The translations under genes were made by a program, and so were the position numbers. From positions 1-9,023 of the forward strand of contig CALKWT010000244.1 in assembly GCA_938003885.1 (NCBI GenBank): a stretch of DNA of 9,023 nt. The letters are read 5' to 3'. This document shows, in pieces, positions 1 through 6,356 of this stretch. Source of the DNA: an uncultured Balneolaceae bacterium. Its GTDB lineage: Bacteria; Bacteroidota; Rhodothermia; Balneolales; Balneolaceae. Below the pieces are notes generated by a model. That model was not told the DNA's origin and did not search any database. It worked only from the letters and a program-made list of their open reading frames with translations. Numbering within the stretch: position 1 is the stretch's first letter; each line of letters begins with the position of its first letter.

Positions 1-212
1 ACCTGACGGGAGCGCGGCTTGAACTCTATAACACCGATGGATCACAGGGTGCGGCCCGGGCAGCAGGCGTCGGTGCGGGAATCTACACCAGTGAATCGGA
101 GGCGTTTGACGGACTCCATAAAATCAGCATGTTGGAACCGGATCAGGAGAAACGGAAAGTGTACCTGGATACCTACCACAGCTGGCTGAAAACATTACAA
201 TCAAACATCTAA
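1..212 (+). CDS. xylB: xylulokinase, C-terminal 70 residues (5' end outside window)
   Basis: Only the last 70 codons are present, read from base 3 to the TAA at 210-212. The segment includes LELYNTDGSQGAARAAGVGA and then GIYTSESEAFDGLHKI, which resembles the C-terminal lobe of FGGY-family xylulokinases of Bacteroidota type, where the GAAR-GAG stretch lies near the end of the ATP-binding lobe. The enzyme phosphorylates D-xylulose to xylulose 5-phosphate in the cytoplasm, the step after XylA. Its stop lies 14 bases before the xylA start, so the two are almost certainly cotranscribed. The xylA neighbour strongly supports the call. The sugar-binding lobe and catalytic Asp lie outside the window, so another FGGY kinase cannot be ruled out from this piece alone. 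Confidence 0.85.
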   Translation, partial: LTGARLELYNTDGSQGAARAAGVGAGIYTSESEAFDGLHKISMLEPDQEKRKVYLDTYHSWLKTLQSNI

Positions 213-226
213 TAACAGAACACGAT

Positions 227-1546
227 ATGAGCAAGAACGAATATTTCCCAACGGTAAAAAAAATTGAATATAAAGGGCCCGACTCCAGGGATCCACTTTC
301 ATTCGCCTACTATGATGAAAACCAGGTGGTAGCGGGTAAAACCATGAAGGATCATTTTCGTTTTGCTATCGCCTACTGGCACTCATTCTGTAATGAAAAT
401 ACAGATCCGTTTGGCGAAGGTACAAGAAGTTTTCCGTGGGATAAAACGTCCGACCCGCTTGAAAATGCGAAGTACCGGCTGGAAGCAGGGTTCGAGTTTT
501 TTACAAAACTGGGTGCACCCTATTGGTGTTTCCACGACCGGGACCTTGCACCAGAAGGAAAAACGATAGCAGAATCTGAAAAAAACCTCCAGATTCTCGT
601 CGATCTGGCAAAACAGTATCAGCAGGATACTGGCGTAAAACTTCTCTGGGGAACGGCCAATCTGTTTGCACACAAGCGTTATATGAATGGCGGCGCAACC
701 AACCCCGATTTCGATGTGGTGTGCCATGCAGGCGCACAGGTTAAAGCGGCACTGGATGCTACGGTGGAACTGGGCGGAGAAAACTATGTGTTCTGGGGCG
801 GCCGCGAAGGGTATATGCACCTTTTTAATACCATGATGAAACGGGAGTTGGATCATATGGGAATATTCCTGAGAGCCGCCAGAGATTACGGCCGGAAAAT
901 TGGTTTTAAAGGAAATTTCCTCATCGAGCCCAAGCCCATGGAACCTACCAAACATCAGTATGACTTTGACTCGGCCACCGTTCTCGGATTTCTGAAAGAG
1001 CAGGATCTGCTGGATGATTTCAAACTCAATATCGAAGCCAACCACGCCACACTCGCCAGCCACTCTTTTGCACACGATCTGATGGTAGCCGCCGAATCGG
1101 GACACCTGGGCAGCATCGATGCCAACAGGGGGGATCATCAGAATGGATGGGATACCGATTATTTCCCCACCGATCTGTATGATGCGATTGAAACGATGAT
1201 GATTGTGCTGGATCATGGCGGAATTGAACCAGGAGGATTTAACTTTGATGCGAAAATCAGACGAAACTCCACCGATCCGGAGGATCTCTTTATCGCGCAT
1301 ATCGGAGGGATGGATACATTTGCACGCGGACTCCTGATCGCAAATGACATTCTGGAAAATTCCGACTTTAGAACGTTGCGTGAAGGGCGTTACACCTCTT
1401 TCGACTCCGGTGACGGTAAGAAGTTCGCACAAGGTGAGGTTTCCCTCGAACAGCTGCGGGAATTAGCTATCGAAAAAGGAGAGCCAAAACAGATCAGCGG
1501 CAAGCAGGAACTGCTGGAAAATCTGATCAACAGACATATCCGCTAA
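227..1546 (+). CDS. xylA: D-xylose isomerase, class II
   Basis: Converts D-xylose to D-xylulose in the cytoplasm with two divalent metal ions (Mg, Mn or Co in the family). At 439 residues it has the usual length of class II enzymes. All residues matching the active site of the E. coli enzyme are present at a constant offset of +2: catalytic H103 and D106 (CFHDRD), metal ligands E234 (LIEPKP), E270 and H273 (IEANHAT), D298 (IDANRGD), D309, D311 (WDTDYFPTD) and D341 (FDAKIRR). Family signatures LWGTANLFAHKRYMNGGATN and FWGGREGY are intact. The ATG at 227 is 14 bases after the xylB stop and gives the expected N terminus; no clear Shine-Dalgarno site precedes it. A hairpin with a T tract follows 24 bases after the stop, marking the end of the xyl operon. 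No frameshift or missing motif is seen. Confidence 0.97.
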   Translation: MSKNEYFPTVKKIEYKGPDSRDPLSFAYYDENQVVAGKTMKDHFRFAIAYWHSFCNENTDPFGEGTRSFPWDKTSDPLENAKYRLEAGFEFFTKLGAPYWCFHDRDLAPEGKTIAESEKNLQILVDLAKQYQQDTGVKLLWGTANLFAHKRYMNGGATNPDFDVVCHAGAQVKAALDATVELGGENYVFWGGREGYMHLFNTMMKRELDHMGIFLRAARDYGRKIGFKGNFLIEPKPMEPTKHQYDFDSATVLGFLKEQDLLDDFKLNIEANHATLASHSFAHDLMVAAESGHLGSIDANRGDHQNGWDTDYFPTDLYDAIETMMIVLDHGGIEPGGFNFDAKIRRNSTDPEDLFIAHIGGMDTFARGLLIANDILENSDFRTLREGRYTSFDSGDGKKFAQGEVSLEQLRELAIEKGEPKQISGKQELLENLINRHIR

Positions 1547-1570
1547 AAGGACATTCTGATCTAAACAACT

Positions 1571-1597
1571 AAACCCGCCATCGTGCGGGTTTTTTTA
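1571..1597 (+). terminator. Intrinsic terminator of the xyl operon
   Basis: An 8-bp perfect stem (AAACCCGC at 1571-1578 and GCGGGTTT at 1585-1592) with a 6-base loop runs into a T tract (T through 1596), 24 bases after the xylA stop. This is a textbook Rho-independent terminator for the plus strand. Read on the minus strand, the stem is followed by a broken T-rich stretch (TTTAGTTGTTT), so it may also stop transcripts of the convergent eboABC arm, less efficiently. Confidence 0.88.
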
Positions 1598-1853
1598 TAG
1601 CCTTCATCTCTCTGATTTTTCCTGCCAGTCCATGTCCTGCAGAGTTAAAAGAAATGATCACTTAGCCCCGATCCCCGACTCTCTGCTAAAGCAGCAACTC
1701 ACTCCCCATTCACAGGCGGGTTCTCTTCAGACGACAATGTCCGGCAGATTTCAGCCATCCACAGCCTCTATCGAAAATCTATAGAATCGGCCTGGATACT
1801 TGAAAAAGCAGATCCGATCAGTCCCACTGCCTCTGCAACATCGCCAGCAGCCA
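1598..1853. other. Convergent intergenic region without a supported gene
   Basis: Between the xylA terminator and the eboC stop no convincing gene is seen on either strand. One short plus-strand frame (1632-1784, 50 residues) has no family resemblance. A small hairpin, CTGC-TAAA-GCAG at 1683-1694, has no T tract on either strand, so it is not a clear terminator for eboC. The region is probably the shared 3' space of two converging operons. Confidence 0.6.
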
Positions 1854-2756
1854 TTAAGTCACGCTAAACAGCCTGGCAACTCCTGCTGATAGCGGGAACA
1901 GCAATAACACGATCACTCCTGCTGTCCATCCGGCGAAACCGGCTGCAAGCACACTGTTAAATATTACAAGCGAAACAACCCCTCTTTTGACAGCCTTACG
2001 GATATCGTCCGCCATCAAACTATCGGATGCTTTTTTAAAAGGCGGAAGCACCATGTATGCAAACAACAGATAGAAAGGCAGAGAGATAAGGAAGTTAAAT
2101 TCCTGAAACAAGGAGAAGAGCGGGATAAGAAGAAGGACAAATACGATCATATAAAGTGCCGTCTTTCCATGAAGGCGGCTTCCGCCCCCAACCTCACCAC
2201 GGCTGATCAGCGTAATGGCAGAGATATAGATGATAGGTATCAGGGCGATATACCAGATGTGGGCCAGTCCGGACGGAAGCAGGCTCCCGCCCAGAAGGAA
2301 GTTTCCGCCCCTGCACAGCCCCATAAACAGCGGCCCTGCAACAGCGGAGTGTTTTGCCCAGGCATTGTAGATCAGTGTACAAAGTGCAATAGCCACGGTG
2401 AGTATCAAGGCCAGGGTATTGACCTGCAACGCGGCAAAGCCTGCAATCAGAAAGAGAACAATTCCCATTGCAGAGGCTTCCAGCCCCGAAATACGTCCGC
2501 TCGGGATCGCGCGTTCCGGCCGCTCTTCGGCGTCGATGGAAGCATCGAACACATCATTAAAGACGATACCGCCCCCATAGAGTCCGAAGGTCGCCAGCAA
2601 GAGCCAGCCCACTCCATCCGGCTCCAGATCGAATCCCGAAGATGTGAGTGCAAGCACCCCCCCGGCTGCGGCAAAACCTGCAAGAATATCAGCAAACGCA
2701 GTAATAATATTCGCAGGCCTCATCAATTCGAGAGCTGCGCGGGCTTTAACTTTCAT
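1854..2756 (-). CDS. eboC: EboC, UbiA-family prenyltransferase-like integral membrane protein
   Basis: A 300-residue hydrophobic protein with about eight to nine membrane segments. The N terminus ELMRPANIITAFADILAG is typical of the UbiA superfamily. The first Asp-rich motif, NDVFDASIDAEERPERAIPSGR (N67, D68, D71, D75), is intact; in UbiA enzymes it binds Mg-diphosphate of the prenyl donor. A conserved-looking loop GLCRGGNFLLG lies at 146-156. Where UbiA enzymes carry a second Asp-rich motif, this protein has LISRGEVGGGSRLHGK (183-198), with E188 as the only acid. Family role: EboC is part of the ebo set needed for metabolite movement to the periplasm; its substrate is unknown. It starts 69 bases after the eboB stop and is the last gene of the eboA-eboB-eboC transcript. 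The ATG at 2756 fits the family N terminus, without an evident Shine-Dalgarno site. The name rests on both homology type and the complete ebo neighbourhood. Confidence 0.92.
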   Translation of the reverse strand: MKVKARAALELMRPANIITAFADILAGFAAAGGVLALTSSGFDLEPDGVGWLLLATFGLYGGGIVFNDVFDASIDAEERPERAIPSGRISGLEASAMGIVLFLIAGFAALQVNTLALILTVAIALCTLIYNAWAKHSAVAGPLFMGLCRGGNFLLGGSLLPSGLAHIWYIALIPIIYISAITLISRGEVGGGSRLHGKTALYMIVFVLLLIPLFSLFQEFNFLISLPFYLLFAYMVLPPFKKASDSLMADDIRKAVKRGVVSLVIFNSVLAAGFAGWTAGVIVLLLFPLSAGVARLFSVT

Positions 2757-2825
2757 TTTGCAAAACTGTAGTTCACATTCCCGGGGATCGTTTCGGCCGG
2801 GGGCTGGCAGTGAAAGGATGCAGAT

Positions 2826-3809
2826 CTATTCAATGATCAAATCATCCTTGTCAGAACCTTTCTTCTCGATAAACGGCTTGCTGCCTCCCCGAAGAACGGT
2901 ATTTCCATTGTAGGTTTGCGTCTGATCGATCAGCGGCCTGTTCAGCCAGTCCTCTTCATTAAATTGACCGCTTTGGCTATACGCATCCAATGCATTCTGA
3001 TAGGATACCTTCCTCACATCCTCTTTGGAAATACCTCTTTCCAGCATCAATCGGGCTGTTTTCGGAACCCCCAACGGATCGCTATCCCCCCAATCGGCTG
3101 CACTATCGATAAAAATTCGTTCGCTGCCGTACTCTTTTACAATCTCAACCATTCGCTCATTCCCCATCTTGGTACCGGGATAGATTGTAAATGCAGTCCA
3201 GTATCCGCGATCAAGAACCGCCTTTACCGTCTCTTCATTGTTGTGATCAATAATCACCTTGGAGGGATCCATTCCGTAATCTTCGCACAGATCCATACTG
3301 CGCAATGTCCCTTCCTTCTTGTTTCTGTGAGGTGTATGTACAAGGACCAGCATGTCGAACTTCTTCGCCAGTTCCAGCTGCAACCCGAAGTACCTCTCTT
3401 CGAGCTTGGTCATGTCGTCATAGCCGATCTCTCCAATAGCAACAACCCCCTCTTTGGCGGCGTACCTTGGAATCAGCTCCATCACTTCATCGGCCAGCTT
3501 TTCATTATTAGACTCCTTCGCATTGAGCCCGATTGTACAGTAGTGACGAATTCCAAATTGCTGAGCACGAAACCGCTCCCATCCCACAATCCATGAGAAG
3601 TAATCCAGCATGCTGCCAGAATTCGTTCTCGGCTGTCCAATCCAGAAAGCCGGTTCAATCACCGCGACTACCCCGGCGTTTTTCATGGCTACATAATCAT
3701 CTGTCGTTCGTGAAACCATGTGAACGTGAGGGTCAATAAACATCATACTTTCAAAAGACATAACTACACTGTTTTCTGTTTGTAATTTAAATTTTTCTAC
3801 ACCATTCAT
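2826..3809 (-). CDS. eboB: EboB, TatD-family metal-dependent hydrolase
   Basis: A 327-residue cytoplasmic TIM-barrel hydrolase of the amidohydrolase/TatD type. Visible metal-site residues in order are H28 and H30 (IDPHVHM), E127 (GEIGYDD), H158 (VHTPHR), D188-H189 (IIDHNNEE) and D235 (IDSAADWG), the pattern expected for TatD-like enzymes. The stretches RTTDDY, IEPAFWIGQPR, GWERFRAQQFGIRHYCTIGL and TIYPGTKMGNERMVEIV closely resemble EboB proteins of cyanobacteria as I remember them. Its natural substrate is unknown. The start is uncertain: the ATG at 3809 adds 16 residues before an in-frame ATG at 3761 (MSFESMMFIDPH), and known EboB proteins begin close to FIDPH. A GGGAGGG stretch lies about 16 bases before the 3809 ATG, rather far; none precedes 3761. 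A tail of about 35 residues follows the conserved NEEDWLN. It lies between eboA and eboC on the same strand. Confidence 0.92.
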   Translation of the reverse strand: MNGVEKFKLQTENSVVMSFESMMFIDPHVHMVSRTTDDYVAMKNAGVVAVIEPAFWIGQPRTNSGSMLDYFSWIVGWERFRAQQFGIRHYCTIGLNAKESNNEKLADEVMELIPRYAAKEGVVAIGEIGYDDMTKLEERYFGLQLELAKKFDMLVLVHTPHRNKKEGTLRSMDLCEDYGMDPSKVIIDHNNEETVKAVLDRGYWTAFTIYPGTKMGNERMVEIVKEYGSERIFIDSAADWGDSDPLGVPKTARLMLERGISKEDVRKVSYQNALDAYSQSGQFNEEDWLNRPLIDQTQTYNGNTVLRGGSKPFIEKKGSDKDDLIIE

Positions 3810-3865
3810 TCATCTATACGATCTTCCCTCCCTTCAGGCGTGTTGCCGAAACAGAGGGATCACCC

Positions 3866-3888
3866 GAGGGGAGTGTAAACCTCCTCTC
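3866..3888 (-). other. Possible intercistronic hairpin between eboA and eboB
   Basis: GAGGGGAG at 3866-3873 can pair with CTCCTCTC at 3881-3888 around a 7-base loop. In the plus-strand RNA it is an 8-bp stem with one G-U pair. In the eboABC transcript (minus strand) that pair becomes an A-C mismatch, which weakens it. There is no T tract, so it is not a terminator. It lies in the 101-base gap between eboA and eboB, the longest gap in this arm, and could affect mRNA stability. It may equally be chance. Confidence 0.2.
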
Positions 3889-3910
3889 ACCCTTTGGGGA
3901 ACCGCCAACC

Positions 3911-4819
3911 CTAACCGCTGACGGCTTCAAACTCTTTCCCGATATCATCCCAGGTGATATTTTTCTCTTCAATCTCGCGGACAATATCCTGATGCTCTTT
4001 CAGCAGCTCCTCTTTGCCGGAATAGTCAGAAGAGAGAAGGGCCATCACCCCTCCTTTTAGCTGAAGGCGATCTGTCTGGCTCAAAACCCACTTGATATCC
4101 TCTTCAAATTCCTCATCAATAAAAGGGCCAACGTTCCTCCAGAGCTCGGGAGATACGACTCGGCCGGCAGATCTTCGCTCTTGTGAATACTCCACAAGAA
4201 TCCTTGCCAGTGTTGCGTTGGCTCTCTCCTCCAGGCCGACAATTCTGAAGAGCGGACTCCCCACAAAGAGGGCTTTCAGAACAATCTGATTGAAGGGGTC
4301 CTGTTCAAGGTACTCTTTGGGATAAGGGTTATCCAGGGCTATCGCATTAAATACAGTGGTGATGTTGCTGCGCACTCCCTCCGCTGCACGAAGTTTCAGG
4401 CTTTCGGGCCAGGGATAAACAGGAATTCCCTGATAGAGGGCTACCGCTTCATTCATATCACTGGTTATAAATATTTTCTCCAGACGGTCCAGAAACTTCT
4501 CTTTCCCTTGTTCTGCATAGCAGAGCAGCAGATAGACCCTCCCCAGATCGTCCACCCGCCAATTGCCCGGTTTCCATCCAGCCCGTTGAGCGTCCGCCTC
4601 GGCCTTCTCCTGGTCTGTTAAATCTGCCATGGCCTTCCCGGTGTGGCGAGGAACTGCGCTGAATGAGGTAAACAGTTCCCAATCCTCCGGCTCTCCCATC
4701 AGGTTTTCACCCGTGGTTTTAATCCAGTTCAACTTCTCCTCCGCTACCCTTTTTTCAAGCCAGGAAAGAATGGTTTGCCGTACTTGTTGTATGGTGGTGC
4801 GATATTGCGAATCTGACAT
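3911..4819 (-). CDS. eboA: EboA, ebo-cluster protein of unknown activity
   Basis: A 302-residue soluble protein that resembles the EboA family and no characterised enzyme. Recognisable stretches are FSAVPRHTGK (53-62), NWRVDDLGRVYLLL (86-99), ALYQGIPVYPWPE (127-139), RAAEGVRSNITTVFNAIALD (144-163), LKALFVGSPL (181-190) and AGRVVSPELWRNVGPF (218-233). The N-terminal third and last 60 residues look helical and charged, and no signal peptide or membrane segment is seen. Its activity is unknown; in cyanobacteria the ebo genes act together in moving a scytonemin precursor to the periplasm. It is the first gene of the minus-strand arm (eboA, eboB, eboC), facing eboD across the divergent control region. 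The ATG at 4819 is chosen because it gives the usual N-terminal length (MSDSQYRTTIQQVRQTILSW); no Shine-Dalgarno site is visible. Confidence 0.9.
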   Translation of the reverse strand: MSDSQYRTTIQQVRQTILSWLEKRVAEEKLNWIKTTGENLMGEPEDWELFTSFSAVPRHTGKAMADLTDQEKAEADAQRAGWKPGNWRVDDLGRVYLLLCYAEQGKEKFLDRLEKIFITSDMNEAVALYQGIPVYPWPESLKLRAAEGVRSNITTVFNAIALDNPYPKEYLEQDPFNQIVLKALFVGSPLFRIVGLEERANATLARILVEYSQERRSAGRVVSPELWRNVGPFIDEEFEEDIKWVLSQTDRLQLKGGVMALLSSDYSGKEELLKEHQDIVREIEEKNITWDDIGKEFEAVSG

Positions 4820-4888
4820 GATATAACGATAAATTTTTCAGGGTGATACGTTGAAAAATATGCTCCTCCCGCAGGAACCTCTTAAAAA

Positions 4889-4920
4889 ATAAAGTAATGT
4901 TTTTTTCGAATGCAAACAAA
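4889..4920 (-). promoter_or_regulatory. Candidate Bacteroidota-type promoter for eboABC
   Basis: On the minus strand, TTTG (4920-4917) is followed after 20 bases by TACTTTAT (4896-4889). This fits the spacing and partly the sequence of the TTTG / TAnnTTTG promoter used by Bacteroidota primary sigma factors (TA and following TT match, the last two bases do not). Transcription would begin about 60 bases before the eboA start. This call assumes that the host uses this promoter type. Confidence 0.35.
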
Positions 4921-5008
4921 GCCGAAGCCCGATACCCGGCAGTGCGATCTCTGACAGCCAGCGTATTCATCTTTTACAAATCTCAGAAATGTAAAATTCA
5001 GTTATCCG

Positions 5009-5034
5009 ACTAACTTAATCAAACAATTGTTAGT
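5009..5034. promoter_or_regulatory. Inverted repeat and palindrome, possible operator
   Basis: Arms ACTAAC (5009-5014) and GTTAGT (5029-5034) form an inverted repeat with 14 bases between them. The right arm overlaps a second, perfect 10-bp palindrome AACAATTGTT (5022-5031). The repeat abuts the plus-strand TATAAT at 5034-5039, a place where a bound regulator could block or recruit RNA polymerase. No regulator gene is present in the window, so this is a sequence observation only. Confidence 0.3.
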
Positions 5035-5056
5035 ATAATATCCATCTATATTATAA
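5027..5056 (+). promoter_or_regulatory. Candidate promoter(s) for eboDEF
   Basis: Two overlapping readings are possible. A Bacteroidota-type reading takes TTG (5027-5029), a 19-base spacer and TATATTAT (5049-5056), close to TAnnTTTG. A sigma-70-type reading takes TATAAT at 5034-5039, without a good -35 box 16-18 bases upstream. Either gives an eboD leader of roughly 95-115 bases. The AT-rich composition produces chance matches, so neither is secure. Confidence 0.3.
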
Positions 5057-5062
5057 GCGCTT
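5055..5062. promoter_or_regulatory. AAGCGCTT palindrome, LacI-type half-site symmetry
   Basis: A perfect 8-bp palindrome, AAGCGCTT, lies just downstream of the eboDEF promoter candidates, within ATAAGCGCTTTGAT. A CG-centred core flanked by AA and TT is the usual core of operators bound by LacI/GalR-family regulators. Palindromes of this size occur by chance, and no such regulator is encoded here. Confidence 0.2.
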
Positions 5063-5159
5063 TGATGCTATTATCTTATTATAACATCACGCTCCCCCCC
5101 GGGGTCAGAGGCCATAACTCGTTAAATCGTACAATTATTCTACTTGAGTCCTTAAGAAG

Positions 5160-6350
5160 ATGTTGACAATCAATCAGAATTTTTCCGTTTCCTTCTCTTA
5201 CGATGTCCATTTCACACGGTCGGTTTTTCATCCGGAAAATCCGCTATTTGCAAATACGATACAGCCGAACGGCAGCAGCAGCGCCCGGAAGGTTCTCGTG
5301 GTCATCGACGAAGGGCTCCTTCCCCACCATCCTTCCCTTTTCTCTTCCGTGGAAAACTATGCCCGGGCCTATCCTTCAAGGATTGATCTGATAAAAGACC
5401 CTGTGATCATGCCCGGCGGGGAGAAGGCCAAAACGAGCCCGGACTTTATAGATGAGATTCTGGAAAGGGTAAACAGCGAAAAAATTGATCGTCACTCCTA
5501 CATTGTGGCGATTGGTGGTGGAGCGGTGATTGACGCGGCCGGCTATGCAGCTGCGATATCTCACCGGGGCGTCCGGCTGATCCGCATACCCACCACGGTT
5601 TTGGCCCAAAACGATGCTTCGGTAGGAGTGAAAAATGGCATCAACGCATTCGGAAAGAAGAACTTTATCGGGACCTTCGCTCCCCCCCGGGCTGTATTGA
5701 ATGATTTTGACTTCCTGCGGACACTCGAGCACAAAGACTGGATCTCTGGTATTTCTGAAGCGGTCAAGGTAGCGCTTCTAAAAGATGCGGCCTTCTTCGA
5801 CTATATAAACCGGAACGCAGAAGAGCTTTTTGAAAGAGAAGAGGACCCGATGGAACGAGTGATTTATGAATGTGCCCGGCTTCATCTGGAGCACATTTCA
5901 GGTTCCGGTGATCCGTTTGAAATGGGTTCCTCCCGTCCTCTTGACTTTGGACACTGGGCAGCGCATAAACTGGAGCAGCTTACGAATTATGAGCTTCGCC
6001 ATGGGGAGGCGGTGGCGGTAGGCCTCGCCCTGGATGTGACCTACTCCTATCTGGAAGGCACCTTGCCCGAACAGGATTGGGACAAAATTCTCGACGTACT
6101 ACGCCGATGTGGATTTCACCTCTTTGTTCCTGAACTGAAAACACACCTGAATGACCCTGCTCATCCCGATTCACTCCTTCACGGGCTCGAAGAGTTCAGA
6201 GAGCATCTCGGCGGGCAGTTAACAATTATGCTCCTCGAAGAGATCGGAGTAGGTAAAGAGGTTCATGAAGTGGATTACGAACTCTACCGTCAGGCGATCC
6301 AGATCCTGGAAGAGGTTGAGCATGAATCTGTCAACACTCCACAAGAATAG
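5160..6350 (+). CDS. eboD: EboD, sugar phosphate cyclase (3-dehydroquinate synthase superfamily)
   Basis: A 396-residue cytoplasmic NAD- and Zn-dependent cyclase. NAD-binding features are GGEKAK (86-91) and AIGGGAVIDAAG (117-128), followed by PTTVLAQNDASVGVKNGIN (144-162) with D152 and K158. The Zn ligands of the superfamily are all present: E200 (GISEAVKVALLKD), H265 (LDFGHWAAH) and H281 (LRHGEAVAVG). Two positions differ from true 3-dehydroquinate synthase and resemble 2-epi-5-epi-valiolone synthases: D262 in LDFGH replaces the usual Asn, and H349 in REHLGG sits where dehydroquinate synthase has an active-site Lys. The substrate may therefore be a heptulose phosphate such as sedoheptulose 7-phosphate, although no EboD product is known to me. 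It is the first gene of the plus-strand arm, and eboE starts 6 bases after its stop. The ATG at 5160 fits the N terminus; an AAGAAG stretch overlaps it too closely to be a good ribosome site. Confidence 0.92.
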   Translation: MLTINQNFSVSFSYDVHFTRSVFHPENPLFANTIQPNGSSSARKVLVVIDEGLLPHHPSLFSSVENYARAYPSRIDLIKDPVIMPGGEKAKTSPDFIDEILERVNSEKIDRHSYIVAIGGGAVIDAAGYAAAISHRGVRLIRIPTTVLAQNDASVGVKNGINAFGKKNFIGTFAPPRAVLNDFDFLRTLEHKDWISGISEAVKVALLKDAAFFDYINRNAEELFEREEDPMERVIYECARLHLEHISGSGDPFEMGSSRPLDFGHWAAHKLEQLTNYELRHGEAVAVGLALDVTYSYLEGTLPEQDWDKILDVLRRCGFHLFVPELKTHLNDPAHPDSLLHGLEEFREHLGGQLTIMLLEEIGVGKEVHEVDYELYRQAIQILEEVEHESVNTPQE

Positions 6351-6356
6351 AAGAAT

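Larger units (their letters stand above)
4820..5159. promoter_or_regulatory. Divergent control region between eboABC and eboDEF
   Basis: A 340-base region separates the eboA and eboD start codons, and both arms must be transcribed from it. It is markedly AT-rich at 4975-5090, in contrast to the flanking genes, and contains two palindromes (5022-5031, 5055-5062), an inverted repeat (5009-5034), a direct repeat ATTATAA (5050-5056, 5078-5084) and TATAAT boxes on both strands (5034-5039 plus; 5050-5055 minus). A C7G4 tract lies at 5094-5104. No credible gene lies here. The listed promoter sites inside it are candidates only. Confidence 0.7.

Noticed and set aside
383..1432. A 349-codon open frame on the minus strand opposite xylA
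   Set aside because: It lies wholly antisense to a xylA with every catalytic residue intact. Its translation is rich in Cys, His and Ile without family resemblance. It is a by-product of xylA codon use.
1683..1694. Hairpin CTGC-TAAA-GCAG considered as the eboC terminator
   Set aside because: Four-bp stem and no T tract in the eboC transcript direction; too weak to call.
1632..1784. A 50-codon plus-strand frame between xylA and eboC
   Set aside because: No ribosome site, no recognisable family, and it lies after a strong terminator, so expression is unlikely.
2169..2771. A 200-codon plus-strand frame opposite eboC
   Set aside because: Antisense to an intact UbiA-family gene; low-complexity polar translation with no recognisable domain.
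2916..3596. A 226-codon plus-strand frame opposite eboB
   Set aside because: Antisense to a well-conserved TatD-family gene; no family match and no ribosome site.
4755..4970. A 71-codon minus-strand frame running through the control region into eboA
   Set aside because: It overlaps the eboA start out of frame and crosses the promoter candidates; its translation shows no family features.
5094..5104. C7G4 tract in the eboD leader, considered as a phase-variation repeat or G-quadruplex
   Set aside because: There is a single short run of each base, with no repeated G tracts and no coding frame to switch. It may even be a sequencing-prone homopolymer.
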